A stretch of 64,000 bases of DNA from Xanthobacter tagetidis (GTDB lineage Bacteria > Pseudomonadota > Alphaproteobacteria > Rhizobiales > Xanthobacteraceae), in NCBI RefSeq assembly GCF_003667445.1, contig NZ_RCTF01000002.1, positions 1 to 64,000 on the forward strand, read 5' to 3'. The translations under genes were made by a program, and so were the position numbers. Under the pieces are notes generated by a model. The model did no database searches, was not told the DNA's origin, and saw only the letters and a list, made by a program, of their open reading frames with translations. Below, in pieces: positions 26,810-35,854 of the stretch (within the stretch, counting starts at the first letter, position 1; every line of letters begins with the position of its first letter).

Positions 26810-26838
26810 CGATTAGCACAATAGATTTCGGCTAATCG
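26810..26838. promoter_or_regulatory. Inverted repeat, candidate LysR operator
   Basis: CGATTAGC (26810-26817), a 13-bp AT-rich spacer, then GCTAATCG (26831-26838). The nested ATTAG/CTAAT dyad fits an LTTR site near the regulator's own start. A smaller GCTGCG/CGCAGC pair lies at 26953-26968 in the same 264-bp gap, which holds no gene. Confidence 0.6.
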
Positions 26839-27055
26839 CAGCGCGGATGTACCGTTCGGAAGTCTACCTCGTTGTCGCGTCGGGTCTCAGGGTCACGCCA
26901 AGGCATAACGCCAAACCCTCAGGCCATATTCGGACTTTCGGTCAGGAAGCCGGCTGCGCAATCGCAGCTGGTGCGAGTCGCGCATAAATATTCCGGGCAA
27001 CATCACGCTAGGTAAACCTGCGGATGACAAGGACCCGGAGAGGGAGGAAAGCCAG

Positions 27056-28021
27056 ATGGATCTTTCACGACGCCATTTTCTTTATGCCAGCGGCGCCTTT
27101 GTCGCTGCCGGCGCACCGCTGTGCGGCACCGCCTTTGCGGCCGATCCCAAGTATCCGGTGCGGCCGATCGAGATGATCGTGCCGTGGGGCCCGGGCGGCG
27201 GCGCCGACCAGCTTGCCCGCCAGGTCGGCAAGCTCGCGGAGCCCATGCTTGGACAGGGCATGCCGGTGGTGAACGTGCCCGGCGGCACCGGCGCGACCGG
27301 CATGGCGAAGCTGCTCGCCGCGCCGGCGGACGGCTATTCCGCCGCCATCTACATCGCCGACGCCCACGCGCTGCTGGCCGGCCCGAACCCGCGCTGGCAG
27401 CTCTCCGACATCACGCCCGCGGCGGTGATGATCCAGGCGCCGTCCTTCATCTTCGTGGCCCAGGACAGCCGCTTCAAGACCTGGGCCGACTTCGAGAAGG
27501 AAGCCCGCGCCAACCCCAACAAGCTCAAGGTGGCCACCCTCGGCTTCGACAGCGTCGACGACTTCTCGCTGAGCTATCTGGCGGGCAAGGGCGTCAAGGT
27601 GGTGCAGGTGCCGTTCTCCAAGCCGAGCGAGCGCTACATCTCGATCCTCGGCGGCCATGCCGATGCGCTCTACGAGCAGGCGGGCGACGTCGGAAGCTTC
27701 CTCAGCAGCAAGCAGATGCGGCCGCTGATGGTGTTCGGCAAGGAGCGCTTCCCGGACTTCAAGGACATCCCCTGCAGCTACGAACTGGGCTTCCAGGTGG
27801 CGCTGCCCCAGTTCCGGGCGGTGGTGATGCGCGCGGGCACGCCGGCGGCAGCGCTGGCGGAATTCGACCAGGTGATGGGCAAGGTGGCGGCGAGCGAGGA
27901 ATACAAGAAGTTCCTCAAGGATCAGATCGCCGATCCCAAGAGCTACCTGTCGGCGAGCCAGTCTTCGGCCTTCCTCGCCCAGCAGCTCACAGAGATGAAG
28001 GCGCTCGCCAAGCCCTCCTGA
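27056..28021 (+). CDS. tctC: Tripartite tricarboxylate-type transporter binding protein (TctC/Bug)
   Basis: A 321-residue periplasmic binding protein with a twin-Arg-like leader, SRRHFLYASGAFVAAG, and cleavage near AFAAD. Bug-family motifs are present: YPVRPIEMIVPWGPGGGADQLAR and the second-loop VVNVPGGTGATGMAKLL. A strong GGGAGGAAA site precedes the ATG. Bug proteins bind carboxylates through two main-chain beta-strand loops. Given the downstream genes, the ligand may be sulfoacetate or a similar small anion. Confidence 0.9.
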   Translation: MDLSRRHFLYASGAFVAAGAPLCGTAFAADPKYPVRPIEMIVPWGPGGGADQLARQVGKLAEPMLGQGMPVVNVPGGTGATGMAKLLAAPADGYSAAIYIADAHALLAGPNPRWQLSDITPAAVMIQAPSFIFVAQDSRFKTWADFEKEARANPNKLKVATLGFDSVDDFSLSYLAGKGVKVVQVPFSKPSERYISILGGHADALYEQAGDVGSFLSSKQMRPLMVFGKERFPDFKDIPCSYELGFQVALPQFRAVVMRAGTPAAALAEFDQVMGKVAASEEYKKFLKDQIADPKSYLSASQSSAFLAQQLTEMKALAKPS

Positions 28022-28030
28022 GCGCACCCG

Positions 28031-28055
28031 CGTCCCGGCCGCACCGGCCGGGACG
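28031..28055 (+). terminator. Perfect hairpin between tctC and tctB
   Basis: CGTCCCGGCC, GCACC loop, GGCCGGGACG: a 10-bp perfect stem starting 9 nt after the tctC stop. There is no T-run; it is a likely attenuator or 3'-end protector that favours binding protein over permease. Confidence 0.6.
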
Positions 28056-28094
28056 CTTCGCCCTTCGTACATTCCCCGCGTCGAGGAGGGTCGC

Positions 28095-28652
28095 ATGACC
28101 GCGCTCGCGATGAAGAGCCGTGTCTCGGCTGGACTGCCCTATGTCCTTCTGCTGGTGGTTTCGGCGGTGCTCTGGTACTACGCAAACCACATCGATGTCG
28201 CCGCGCGGCCCGGCCAGCTCGGCCCCGATTTCTGGCCCAAGCTCGCCATCGGCCTCATGGCCATCGTCAGCCTGATCGAGCTGGCTCGGGCGGTGGTCTC
28301 GCCGAACCATAAGGAGGCGCACGGCATCACCGACCAGCTCGAGTCCGCCGAGCCGTTGGCCGATGCCGACGAGCAGGGGGACCGAAGCCTGCCTCTGCTG
28401 CTCGGCGGCATGGCCATGAGCGGCGGCTACGCGCTCTCGCTCGGCATCATCGGCTTTCCGCTCGCGACCTTCCTGTTCCTCGCCGGGTTCATGTATCTCG
28501 GCCGGTTCCGCCGCCACACCATGATCTGGACCTCGTCCTTCATCGGCGCCGCGGTGTTCAGCGTCCTGTTTCTGAAGGTGGTCTACGTCTCGCTGCCGCG
28601 CGGCATCGCGCCGTTCGACACGATCACCGATCTCATCGTCGGCCTGCACTGA
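28095..28652 (+). CDS. tctB: Tripartite tricarboxylate-type transporter small permease TctB
   Basis: A 185-residue protein with four hydrophobic segments, the usual TctB topology, preceded by a GAGGAGG site. A hydrophilic loop rich in Glu/Asp lies near residues 75-95. It pairs with the large TctA subunit encoded 30 bp downstream. TctB sequences are poorly conserved, so the call rests on topology, size and position. Confidence 0.87.
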   Translation: MTALAMKSRVSAGLPYVLLLVVSAVLWYYANHIDVAARPGQLGPDFWPKLAIGLMAIVSLIELARAVVSPNHKEAHGITDQLESAEPLADADEQGDRSLPLLLGGMAMSGGYALSLGIIGFPLATFLFLAGFMYLGRFRRHTMIWTSSFIGAAVFSVLFLKVVYVSLPRGIAPFDTITDLIVGLH

Positions 28653-28682
28653 AATCGCGCGGTCCCTGAAAGGGCGTTTCAC

Positions 28683-30191
28683 ATGCTCGATACTCTCTCC
28701 CAGCTGGGCGCGGGCTTCATTGCCTGCCTGTCGCCGGTCCACATGCTGATGCTGTTCGTCGGCCTCCTCGTCGGCTTGCTGGTGGGCATCCTGCCGGGGC
28801 TCACGCTGGTGATGGGCGTGGTGCTGTTCCTGCCCTTCACCTACCAGATGGAGGTGACCTCCGCGATCATCCTGCTGACGGCGATGTATGTCTCCGGCAC
28901 CTATGGCGGCGCCTTCACCTCGATCCTGTTCCGTATTCCCGGCGAACCGATCCACGTGCCCTTGCTTTGGGACGGCTACGCCATGGCGAAGAAGGGCCAG
29001 CCGGCGAAGGCGCTGGGCTGGACGCTGGTGGCGGCGCTCATCGGCGGCCTCGTCTCGGCGGCGATCATGGTGGTGCTCACCAAGCCGGTGGCGCAGTTCG
29101 CGCTGCGCTTCTCGTCTCCAGAGTACTTCGCCATCGTCCTGCTCGGGCTCGCCAGCGTGATCTCGCTCGGCAAGGGCTCGCTCTCCTCGGCGCTCATCAG
29201 CCTTTCAGTGGGGCTGCTGGTCGCCAGCGTCGGCACGGACGCCATCTATGGTTCGTACCGCTTCACCTTCGAGTCCCCGATCCTCGCCGACGGCATCGAG
29301 TTCCTAGTGGTCATGGTGGGCGCCTACGGCGTCGCCGAGGTGCTGGCGCGGCTGGAACTGGGCTTCACCTCCGCCCCGCTCCAGGGGGTGAGCGACACGC
29401 GCACCCAACTGCCGAGTCTGAAGGAGATTTCCGGGCTGAAGGGCATGCTGCTGCGCTCGACCCTGCTCGGCCACGTGGTGGGCATCATTCCGGGCGCGGG
29501 CGCGACCATCGCCTCGTTCGTGAGCTACGGCGTCGAGAGCCAGTTCGGCCGCCAGCGCGGCCGCATGGGCTCCGGCGTGCCGGAGGGCATCGTCGCGCCG
29601 CAGTGCGCGGCCACCGCCTCGGTGGGCGGGGCGCTGATCCCGCTGCTGGCGCTCGGCATTCCCGGCAGCGGCGCCACCGCGGCCATCCTCGGCGCCTTCA
29701 TGCTGCACGGCGTGCAGCCCGGCCCGCAGGTGATGATGACGTCGCCGGCCATGGTCTACACCATCTTCGCCTCTCTGTTCGTCGGCATCGTCTTCATGTG
29801 CGTGCTCGGCTACTTCGCCATCCGGCCGCTGGTGAAGATCATGGACTTCCCGGAGGCCGTGGTCTCGTCCTTCGTCATGGTGTTCTGCTTCATCGGCGCG
29901 CTGTCGATCCGCTCCAACGTCACCGACCTGTGGCTGATGCTGGGCTTCGGCGTGGTCGGCTACCTGTTCGAGCGCATGCGCTTTCCCATCGCGCCGATGG
30001 TGCTGGGCGTGATCCTCGGCCCGCTCGCCGAGGAGGCGTTCATGAACTCCATGATCTCGTTCCAGAACGACTGGACGGTGTTCTTCACCCGCCCGATCTC
30101 CGGCTCGGTCCTGGTGCTCGTGGCGCTGACCCTGCTGCTGCCGGTGATCGGCACCCTGATCCCCCGCCGGCGCGCCGCGCCCGCCGAATAG
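28683..30191 (+). CDS. tctA: Tripartite tricarboxylate-type transporter large permease TctA
   Basis: A 502-residue, ~12-segment membrane protein. TctA signature stretches are present: GILPGLTLVMGVVLFLPFTY near residue 35 and its internal-repeat counterpart GIIPGAGATIASFVSYGVE near 265, plus ALGIPGSGATAAIL. It catalyses ion-driven uptake of the ligand delivered by TctC. It sits 109 bp before the acylating dehydrogenase gene. Confidence 0.93.
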   Translation: MLDTLSQLGAGFIACLSPVHMLMLFVGLLVGLLVGILPGLTLVMGVVLFLPFTYQMEVTSAIILLTAMYVSGTYGGAFTSILFRIPGEPIHVPLLWDGYAMAKKGQPAKALGWTLVAALIGGLVSAAIMVVLTKPVAQFALRFSSPEYFAIVLLGLASVISLGKGSLSSALISLSVGLLVASVGTDAIYGSYRFTFESPILADGIEFLVVMVGAYGVAEVLARLELGFTSAPLQGVSDTRTQLPSLKEISGLKGMLLRSTLLGHVVGIIPGAGATIASFVSYGVESQFGRQRGRMGSGVPEGIVAPQCAATASVGGALIPLLALGIPGSGATAAILGAFMLHGVQPGPQVMMTSPAMVYTIFASLFVGIVFMCVLGYFAIRPLVKIMDFPEAVVSSFVMVFCFIGALSIRSNVTDLWLMLGFGVVGYLFERMRFPIAPMVLGVILGPLAEEAFMNSMISFQNDWTVFFTRPISGSVLVLVALTLLLPVIGTLIPRRRAAPAE

Positions 30192-30300
30192 GGACGCTGG
30201 CGACGCGAGCCGTCGCCGGACCTGACGCTCAGCGCTCTGAGGGCGCGTGCAGGCAGCCGAAGGCGGCCGGCATCGAGGAATAACGCAAGGAGGAATTCAC

Positions 30301-31731
30301 ATGTCACAGGCCGTCATCATGCCGCTCGACGCGGCGGACGACGCGATCGCCGCGGTCGAGCGCACCATGCGGGCCGCGCGCCGGGCGCAGGAGAGCTTCG
30401 CCGACGTGAGCCAGGAGCGCGCCGACGAGGCGGTGCGCGCACTCGCCTGGGCGATCTACGAGCCGGGACGTGCCCGCGAGCTGGCCGAGCTTGCGGTGGA
30501 CGACACCGGCCTCGGCAACGTGCCCGACAAGGTCGTGAAGAACCAGCGCAAGACCTTCGGCACCCTGCGCGATTTGCTGCGCGGCCGCTCGGTGGGGGTG
30601 ATCGAGGAGGACCGGGCGAAGGGCATCGTGAAGTACGCCAAGCCCATGGGGGTGATCGGCGCGGTGACGCCGTCCACCAACCCCGCGGCGACGCCCGCCA
30701 ACAAGGCGATGATGGCGCTCAAGGGCCGCAACGCCATCGTCATCGCGCCGTCGCCGCTCGGCTACCGCACCACGGCGCGGGTGGTGGAGATGATGCGCGC
30801 GGAGCTGGCCCGCATCGGCCTGCCGGAAGACCTCGTGCAGATTCTGCCCGAGCCTGTGACGAAGGAGAGCACCACCGCGCTCATGCGCATGGCCGACCTC
30901 GTCGTCGTCACCGGGTCGCAGGACAATGTGCGGCGCGCCTATTCGTCCGGTACGCCGGCCATCGGCGTCGGCGCCGGCAACGTGCCGGTCATCATCGACG
31001 CCAGCGCCGATCTCGCTGACGCCGCCCGCAAGATCTGCGCCTCGAAGATCTTCGACAATTCCACCTCGTGCTCGTCCGAGAATTCGGTCGTCATCCTCGA
31101 CGAGGTGTACGACGCGGCCATCGCTGCGCTGGAGGATGCCGGCGGCTTCATGTGCACGGCCGATGAGAAGGAGCGCGTGCGCGCCAATCTGTGGGCCGGC
31201 GGCAAGCTGAACCGCAATCTCATCGCCCGCGGCGCGCCGACCCTTGCCGAGGCGTTCCGCTTGCCGGAGGCGGCGCGGGCGGCGAAGTTCTTCATGGTGG
31301 AGGAGACCGGCATCGGCCGGGACCATCCCTTCTCCGGCGAAAAGCTCTCGCTGGTGCTGACCGTCTACCGCGCGCGCGACTTCAAGGACGCCAAGCGCCT
31401 GGTGCGGGACATCCTCGACCATCAGGGGCGCGGCCACTCGCTCGGCATCCACACCACCGACATGAGCCATGCCCGCGAACTGGCGGAAGACCTCGACGTG
31501 GTGCGGGTGCTGGTCAACTTCGCCCACACCTTTGGCAATGGCGGCGGCTTCGATTCCGGCCTCGGCTTCACCCTCTCCATGGGCTGCGGCTCCTGGCAGA
31601 AGAACTCGATCTCCGAGAATCTCAGCTTCCGCCATTTCCTGAACATCACCCATCTCGTGACGGTGATCCCGGAGGACAAGCCCTCCGAGGAGGAGCTGTT
31701 CGGGCCCTTCTGGGCAAAGTACGGCAAGTGA
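30301..31731 (+). CDS. sauS: Acylating aldehyde dehydrogenase, sulfoacetaldehyde-dehydrogenase-like (SauS)
   Basis: A 476-residue CoA-acylating aldehyde dehydrogenase, preceded by AGGAGG. The catalytic Cys is C257 in FDNSTSCSSENS; GSQDNVRRAYSSGTPAIGVGAGN supplies the NAD(P)-proximal loop. The C-terminal SISENLSFRHFLNITHL is characteristic of the SauS subfamily as I know it, rather than EutE or AdhE. SauS interconverts sulfoacetyl-CoA and sulfoacetaldehyde. The next two genes encode an ADP-forming CoA ligase that would supply sulfoacetyl-CoA. Family membership is firm; the sulfoacetate substrate is inferred from subfamily plus context. No xsc gene is in the window. Confidence 0.82.
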   Translation: MSQAVIMPLDAADDAIAAVERTMRAARRAQESFADVSQERADEAVRALAWAIYEPGRARELAELAVDDTGLGNVPDKVVKNQRKTFGTLRDLLRGRSVGVIEEDRAKGIVKYAKPMGVIGAVTPSTNPAATPANKAMMALKGRNAIVIAPSPLGYRTTARVVEMMRAELARIGLPEDLVQILPEPVTKESTTALMRMADLVVVTGSQDNVRRAYSSGTPAIGVGAGNVPVIIDASADLADAARKICASKIFDNSTSCSSENSVVILDEVYDAAIAALEDAGGFMCTADEKERVRANLWAGGKLNRNLIARGAPTLAEAFRLPEAARAAKFFMVEETGIGRDHPFSGEKLSLVLTVYRARDFKDAKRLVRDILDHQGRGHSLGIHTTDMSHARELAEDLDVVRVLVNFAHTFGNGGGFDSGLGFTLSMGCGSWQKNSISENLSFRHFLNITHLVTVIPEDKPSEEELFGPFWAKYGK

Positions 31732-31741
31732 GGGCTGCGCC

Positions 31742-32869
31742 ATGAACCTCGTCGAACAGGCCGCGAAGGCCCTCGTGCTCGCGCCGGCGGGCATTCCGAT
31801 CCCGCCCGGCATCCTCGCCCGCTCGCCGCAGGAGGCGGCGGAGGCCTGCCGCGAGATCGGCGCCTGCGTGGTCAAGGCGCAGGTGCCCACGGGCAAGCGC
31901 GGCAAGGCCGGCGGCATCAAGGTCGCCGCCACGCCCGACGCCGCGGCCGCTGCCGCAGAGGCGATCCTCGGCATGTCCATCGACGGACATCCCGTCGAGA
32001 GCGTGCTGGTGGAGGCCTGCGCCGAGATCGCGCGCGAATTCTACGCCGCCGTGCTGTCCGATTTCGCCAGCCGGCGCCCGCTGGTGCTGTTCTCCACCGA
32101 GGGCGGCATGGACATCGAGGAGGTGGCCGCCTCGCAGCCGGACGCGCTGCGGCGCGCGGTGATCGATCCCGAGGCCGGGTTCAGCCGCGAGGATGCCGCC
32201 GCCTTGCTGCGCGGCCTCGATCTCGGCGCGGCGCACGACCAGGTGGTGGACATCCTCGCCCGGCTCTATGCCGCCTATGTGGCGAGCGATGCCGAACTGC
32301 TGGAGATCAACCCGCTGGCGGTGCTCGGCGACGGGCGCGTGGTGGCGCTCGACTGCAAGTTCACGCTCGACGATTCCGCGGCCTTCCGCCAGCCGGAACT
32401 GGCTGGCGCGGCAGCCAGCGACCCCGCCACCGAGCTGGAGCGGCGCGCCGCCGCGGCCGGGCTGAAGTTCATCCAGCTCGACGGAAACGTGGGCGTGCTC
32501 GCCAACGGCGCCGGGCTGACCATGACCACCATGGACGCCATCGCCCATTTCGGCGGCCGGCCCGCCAACTTCCTGGAGATCGGCGGCGAGGCCTACACCA
32601 AGGCGGAGACGGCGCTCGACCTCGTGCTCTCCAATCCCGGCGTCAAAAGCCTGGTGGTGAACTTCTGCGGCGCCTTCGCGCGCACCGACGTGATGGCCGA
32701 GGGCGTGGTGAAGGCCTGGGAGACCCTGCGGCCGACCCTGCCGGTCTATTTCTCGATCCACGGCACCGGCGAGGACGAGGCGGTGCGCCTGGTGCGCGAG
32801 CGCCTCGGCATCGAGCCGTTCGATTTCATGGAAGACGCGGTGAAGGCCGCGGTGGAGGCAGCCCGATGA
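31742..32869 (+). CDS. ADP-forming acyl-CoA ligase beta subunit, ATP-grasp (SucC-like)
   Basis: A 375-residue ATP-grasp subunit related to succinyl-CoA synthetase beta. It has [20 protein letters not shown] near residues 43-62, the metal/nucleotide motif [10 protein letters not shown] near 185, and [13 protein letters not shown] around 278. It starts 10 nt after the dehydrogenase stop and overlaps the alpha subunit by ATGA. The pair probably makes an acyl-CoA from the imported acid; a two-subunit ADP-forming replacement for the AMP-forming SauT ligase has been proposed under the name SauPQ, which this would match. Confidence 0.85.
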   Translation: MNLVEQAAKALVLAPAGIPIPPGILARSPQEAAEACREIGACVVKAQVPTGKRGKAGGIKVAATPDAAAAAAEAILGMSIDGHPVESVLVEACAEIAREFYAAVLSDFASRRPLVLFSTEGGMDIEEVAASQPDALRRAVIDPEAGFSREDAAALLRGLDLGAAHDQVVDILARLYAAYVASDAELLEINPLAVLGDGRVVALDCKFTLDDSAAFRQPELAGAAASDPATELERRAAAAGLKFIQLDGNVGVLANGAGLTMTTMDAIAHFGGRPANFLEIGGEAYTKAETALDLVLSNPGVKSLVVNFCGAFARTDVMAEGVVKAWETLRPTLPVYFSIHGTGEDEAVRLVRERLGIEPFDFMEDAVKAAVEAAR

Positions 32870-33768
32870 TCATCTTTCGCAAGCACCACCGCGTGCTCGT
32901 CCAGGGCCTCACCGGCAAGCAGGGCTCGTTCTGGGCCGAGAAGATGATGGGGCAGGGCACCCGCATCGTCGCCGGCGTCAACCCCAAGCGGGCGGGCGAG
33001 ACCCATCTCGGCGTGCCGCTCTTCGCCAGCGCGCGCGAGGCGGCGCGGGCCCAGCCGTTCGACGTGGCGGTGATGTTCATCCCGCCGGCCGCGGCGCGCG
33101 ACGCGGCGCTCGATGCCATCGATGCGGGCGCGGGACTGCTGGTGGTGCTCACCGAGCACATCCCGGCGCACGACGTGATGGCCATGCACCGTGCCGCCGC
33201 GCGCAGCGGCACCCGCATCGTCGGCCCAAACACCGCCGGGCTGGTGACGCCGGGCGAGGGCTTCGTCGGTATCATGCCGGGCCACAACCCGAACATCTTC
33301 CGTCCGGGGCGCATCGGCGTGATCTCGCGCAGCGGCAGCCTCGGCACGCTGGTCTGCCTCAACCTTACCCGCGCCGGGCTGGGCCAGTCGGCCTTCCTCG
33401 GCATCGGCGGCGACCCGATGATCGGCACCACCACCCGCGACGCGCTCCAGGCGCTCGACAAGGACCTGGGCACCGATGCGGTGGTGATGGTGGGCGAGAT
33501 CGGCGGCGCCATGGAGGAGAAGGCGGCCGAGTATGCCGCCGGCATGGAGAAGCCGGTGGTGGCCTTCATCGCGGGCCGCGCTTCGCCGCCCGGCAAAAAG
33601 ATGGGGCATGCGGGCGCCATCGTCACCGGCAGCGCCGGCGGCTATCCGGCCAAGCGCGCGGCGCTGGAGGCGGCGGGGATCACCGTGGTGGACACCCCCT
33701 CGCAGCTCACCGAGACACTCGCCGGCCGGCTTTCGGCGACCCAGCCGAGAGCCATGGCGGCGACCTGA
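32866..33768 (+). CDS. ADP-forming acyl-CoA ligase alpha subunit, CoA-binding (SucD-like)
   Basis: A 300-residue SucD-like subunit. The Rossmann CoA-binding segment begins [20 protein letters not shown]; the phospho-His is H248 in [13 protein letters not shown]. It carries the phosphohistidine intermediate and binds CoA, complementing the ATP-grasp subunit with which it is translationally coupled. It ends the tct-sau operon; the next gene is convergent. Confidence 0.88.
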   Translation: MIIFRKHHRVLVQGLTGKQGSFWAEKMMGQGTRIVAGVNPKRAGETHLGVPLFASAREAARAQPFDVAVMFIPPAAARDAALDAIDAGAGLLVVLTEHIPAHDVMAMHRAAARSGTRIVGPNTAGLVTPGEGFVGIMPGHNPNIFRPGRIGVISRSGSLGTLVCLNLTRAGLGQSAFLGIGGDPMIGTTTRDALQALDKDLGTDAVVMVGEIGGAMEEKAAEYAAGMEKPVVAFIAGRASPPGKKMGHAGAIVTGSAGGYPAKRAALEAAGITVVDTPSQLTETLAGRLSATQPRAMAAT

Positions 33769-33858
33769 GCGGGGGAGGCGCGGCCGGCCGTCCTGCGAGG
33801 GTCGGCTGCGTCTGCCCGCCGGGTCGATAGGGAAGGCCGGGGCGGCTGCGCGGCGCGC

Positions 33859-35028
33859 TCAGGGCTCGATGCGCTCGATGATGGTCGCGGTGCCGATGCC
33901 GCCGCCGCAGCACATGGATTGCAGGCCGAAGCGGCCGCCGCGGCGTTCCAGCTCGCCGATCAGCAGCGTCATCAGCCGCGCCCCGGTCGACCCCAGCGGA
34001 TGGCCCATGGCGATGGCGCCGCCATTCACGTTCACCCGCGAGAGGTCTGGCTCCAGCTCCTTGATCCAGGCCCCCAGCACGGAGGCAAACGCCTCGTTGA
34101 TCTCGAACAGGTCGATGTCGCCCAGCGCCATGCCGGCACGGGCCAGGATGCGGCGGGTGGCCGGGATCGGCCCGGTGAGCATGATCTCGGGATCGACGCC
34201 GACGACCAGTTGCGCGTGGACGCGGGCGCGGGGCGTGAGCCCCAAAGCGCGCGCCTTGCCCGCGCTCATCAGCAGGAGCGCGGCCGCCCCGTCGGACACC
34301 TGGCTGGCATTGCCCGCCGTGATACGTCCCTCCGGCCGGAAGGATGGCTTCAGCGTGGCGAGCTTCTCTACGCTGGACCCCGGCCGCACGCCCTCGTCGT
34401 GCGCCAGCGTCACGCCGTCGGCCCCCTCGATCGGGATCATGTCGGCGGCGAACCGGCCGGCCTCCTGCGCGGCGGCGGCGCGCCGGTGGCTCTCGACGGA
34501 GATCTCGTCGAGATAGGTGCGGTCGAGCTGCCAGCGCTCGGCGATGCGCTCCGCCGCCTCGCCCATGCTGGGCATGGAGAACCGCTCCACCAGCTCCTTC
34601 GGATAGCGCGACCCGTAGCGCGTGTCGTCATTGCCGCCGCGGGTGGCGGACATGACCTCGACGCCGCCGGCCACCACCACGTCGCAGACGTTCGAGCGGA
34701 TCAGGGTGTCGGCGAAATGCACCGCCTGCTGGGAGGAGCCGCACGCGCGCTGCACCGTGGTGCCCGGAACCTCAACCGGCATGCCCGCCATGAGCAGCGC
34801 CGTGCGCGCCACGTTGCCGGCCTGCATGCCGACCTGGGTGGCGCAGCCGGCCACCACGTCGTCCACCTGCGCCGGATCGAGGCCCGTGCGCGCCATGAGG
34901 CGGGTGAAGACGTGGCCGAGCAGGGCCGCCGCATGCCATTCGCGCAGGGTGCCGTCGCGACGCCCCACCGGCGTGCGGATGGCATCGATGATGACCGGCT
35001 CGCGATCGCCGACCTCGTGAAACCTCAT
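33859..35028 (-). CDS. Acetyl-CoA acetyltransferase / 3-ketoacyl-CoA thiolase
   Basis: A 389-residue thiolase: nucleophile C96 in VQRACGSSQQ, GGAIAMGHPLGSTGAR with the catalytic His, and SMCCGGGIGTA near the end. I chose ATG 35028, 4 nt after the enoyl-CoA hydratase stop; the upstream frame extension overlaps that gene. Its tight spacing with the hydratase and the TRAP genes upstream suggests terminal cleavage of a CoA thioester made from the imported substrate. Confidence 0.92.
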   Translation of the reverse strand: MRFHEVGDREPVIIDAIRTPVGRRDGTLREWHAAALLGHVFTRLMARTGLDPAQVDDVVAGCATQVGMQAGNVARTALLMAGMPVEVPGTTVQRACGSSQQAVHFADTLIRSNVCDVVVAGGVEVMSATRGGNDDTRYGSRYPKELVERFSMPSMGEAAERIAERWQLDRTYLDEISVESHRRAAAAQEAGRFAADMIPIEGADGVTLAHDEGVRPGSSVEKLATLKPSFRPEGRITAGNASQVSDGAAALLLMSAGKARALGLTPRARVHAQLVVGVDPEIMLTGPIPATRRILARAGMALGDIDLFEINEAFASVLGAWIKELEPDLSRVNVNGGAIAMGHPLGSTGARLMTLLIGELERRGGRFGLQSMCCGGGIGTATIIERIEP

Positions 35029-35032
35029 CTCG

Positions 35033-35782
35033 TCATTCCCCGTCCTGCCGCGTCGTCCGCGCCCGCCTGAGGCGGTTCTCCACATTCACCTGTTCGGCGG
35101 CGTCCATGGCGCTTGCCTGGTCGGAGCGGTCGCTGGTGCGCACCATGCGCTTGACCGCGGCAAGCAGTTCCGGCGGGTGGGCGGCAAGCTCTGCCGCCCG
35201 ACGCGCGACGTCCGATGCGGCATCCGTGCCCGCGGGCAGCACCACGAGGCCCGGAATGGCCGCCTCCGTGGCGGTGAAGATCCGCCCGTTGGCCAGGAGG
35301 TCGAAGGCCAGCAGCGGACCGGCGCGCTGCACGATGCCGGGCACCACCAGCGCCGGCACGACCGCATGGCGCATCTCGGGAAACCCGAGCCGTGCGTCGG
35401 CGGTGCACACCACCACGTCGCAGGCGAGCGCCAGCGCGCAGCCGGCGCCGAGCGCGAAGCCGTGGACCTGCGCGATCACCGGCTTGTCGATCTCGCCCGG
35501 CGCGTCGAGCAGAAGCCGCATGCGGTGCGCATGGGCTGCCGCTGCGGCAGGATCGCTGATGCGGGCCGTCTCCTTCAGGTCGGCGCCGGCAGAAAATCCG
35601 GCACCGGCTCCGGCGAGCACCACCACGCGGACCGAGGGATCGGCGCCGGCCGCCGCGATCGCTTCCGCAAGCGCGGCGGCGAGCGCGCCGTCGAGCGCGT
35701 TGCGGGCCTCGGGGCGGTCGAGAACGAGCCGCCTCACGCCGTCCGCGTCTTCGACGCGCAGCCTGTCGTCACGGGACATCAT
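35033..35782 (-). CDS. Enoyl-CoA hydratase/isomerase (crotonase) family protein
   Basis: A 249-residue crotonase-fold protein. The oxyanion-hole segment GAGFSAGADLKE (~residues 55-66) and the second glycine-rich turn GFALGAGCALALACDVVV (~104-121) are present. The Glu pair of classical hydratases is not obvious: the helix after GAGC reads GFPEMRHAVVP, keeping one Glu. It could be a hydratase, isomerase or hydrolase. It lies between the TRAP binding protein and a thiolase in one operon. Confidence 0.85.
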   Translation of the reverse strand: MMSRDDRLRVEDADGVRRLVLDRPEARNALDGALAAALAEAIAAAGADPSVRVVVLAGAGAGFSAGADLKETARISDPAAAAAHAHRMRLLLDAPGEIDKPVIAQVHGFALGAGCALALACDVVVCTADARLGFPEMRHAVVPALVVPGIVQRAGPLLAFDLLANGRIFTATEAAIPGLVVLPAGTDAASDVARRAAELAAHPPELLAAVKRMVRTSDRSDQASAMDAAEQVNVENRLRRARTTRQDGE

Positions 35783-35802
35783 TGCCTCCAGCCGGACACC
35801 CG

Positions 35803-35846
35803 CGCGGGGCCGGCAGGCTTGCCGCGGGACCGGACGCGGCCCCGCG
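35803..35846 (-). terminator. Stem-loop after the TRAP binding-protein gene
   Basis: CGCGGGGCCG (35803-35812) and CGGCCCCGCG (35837-35846) form a 10-bp stem around a 24-nt loop, immediately beyond the dctP-like stop codon. Possible processing or attenuation signal between transporter and enzyme genes. Confidence 0.45.
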
Positions 35847-35854
35847 GCACCGCC

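Noticed and set aside
27056..33768. A citrate/tricarboxylate (TctCBA) or succinyl-CoA synthetase housekeeping locus
   Set aside because: The SucCD-like subunits are divergent in length and motif context and are linked to an acylating SauS-type dehydrogenase and a divergent LysR, which suits a dedicated catabolic route better.
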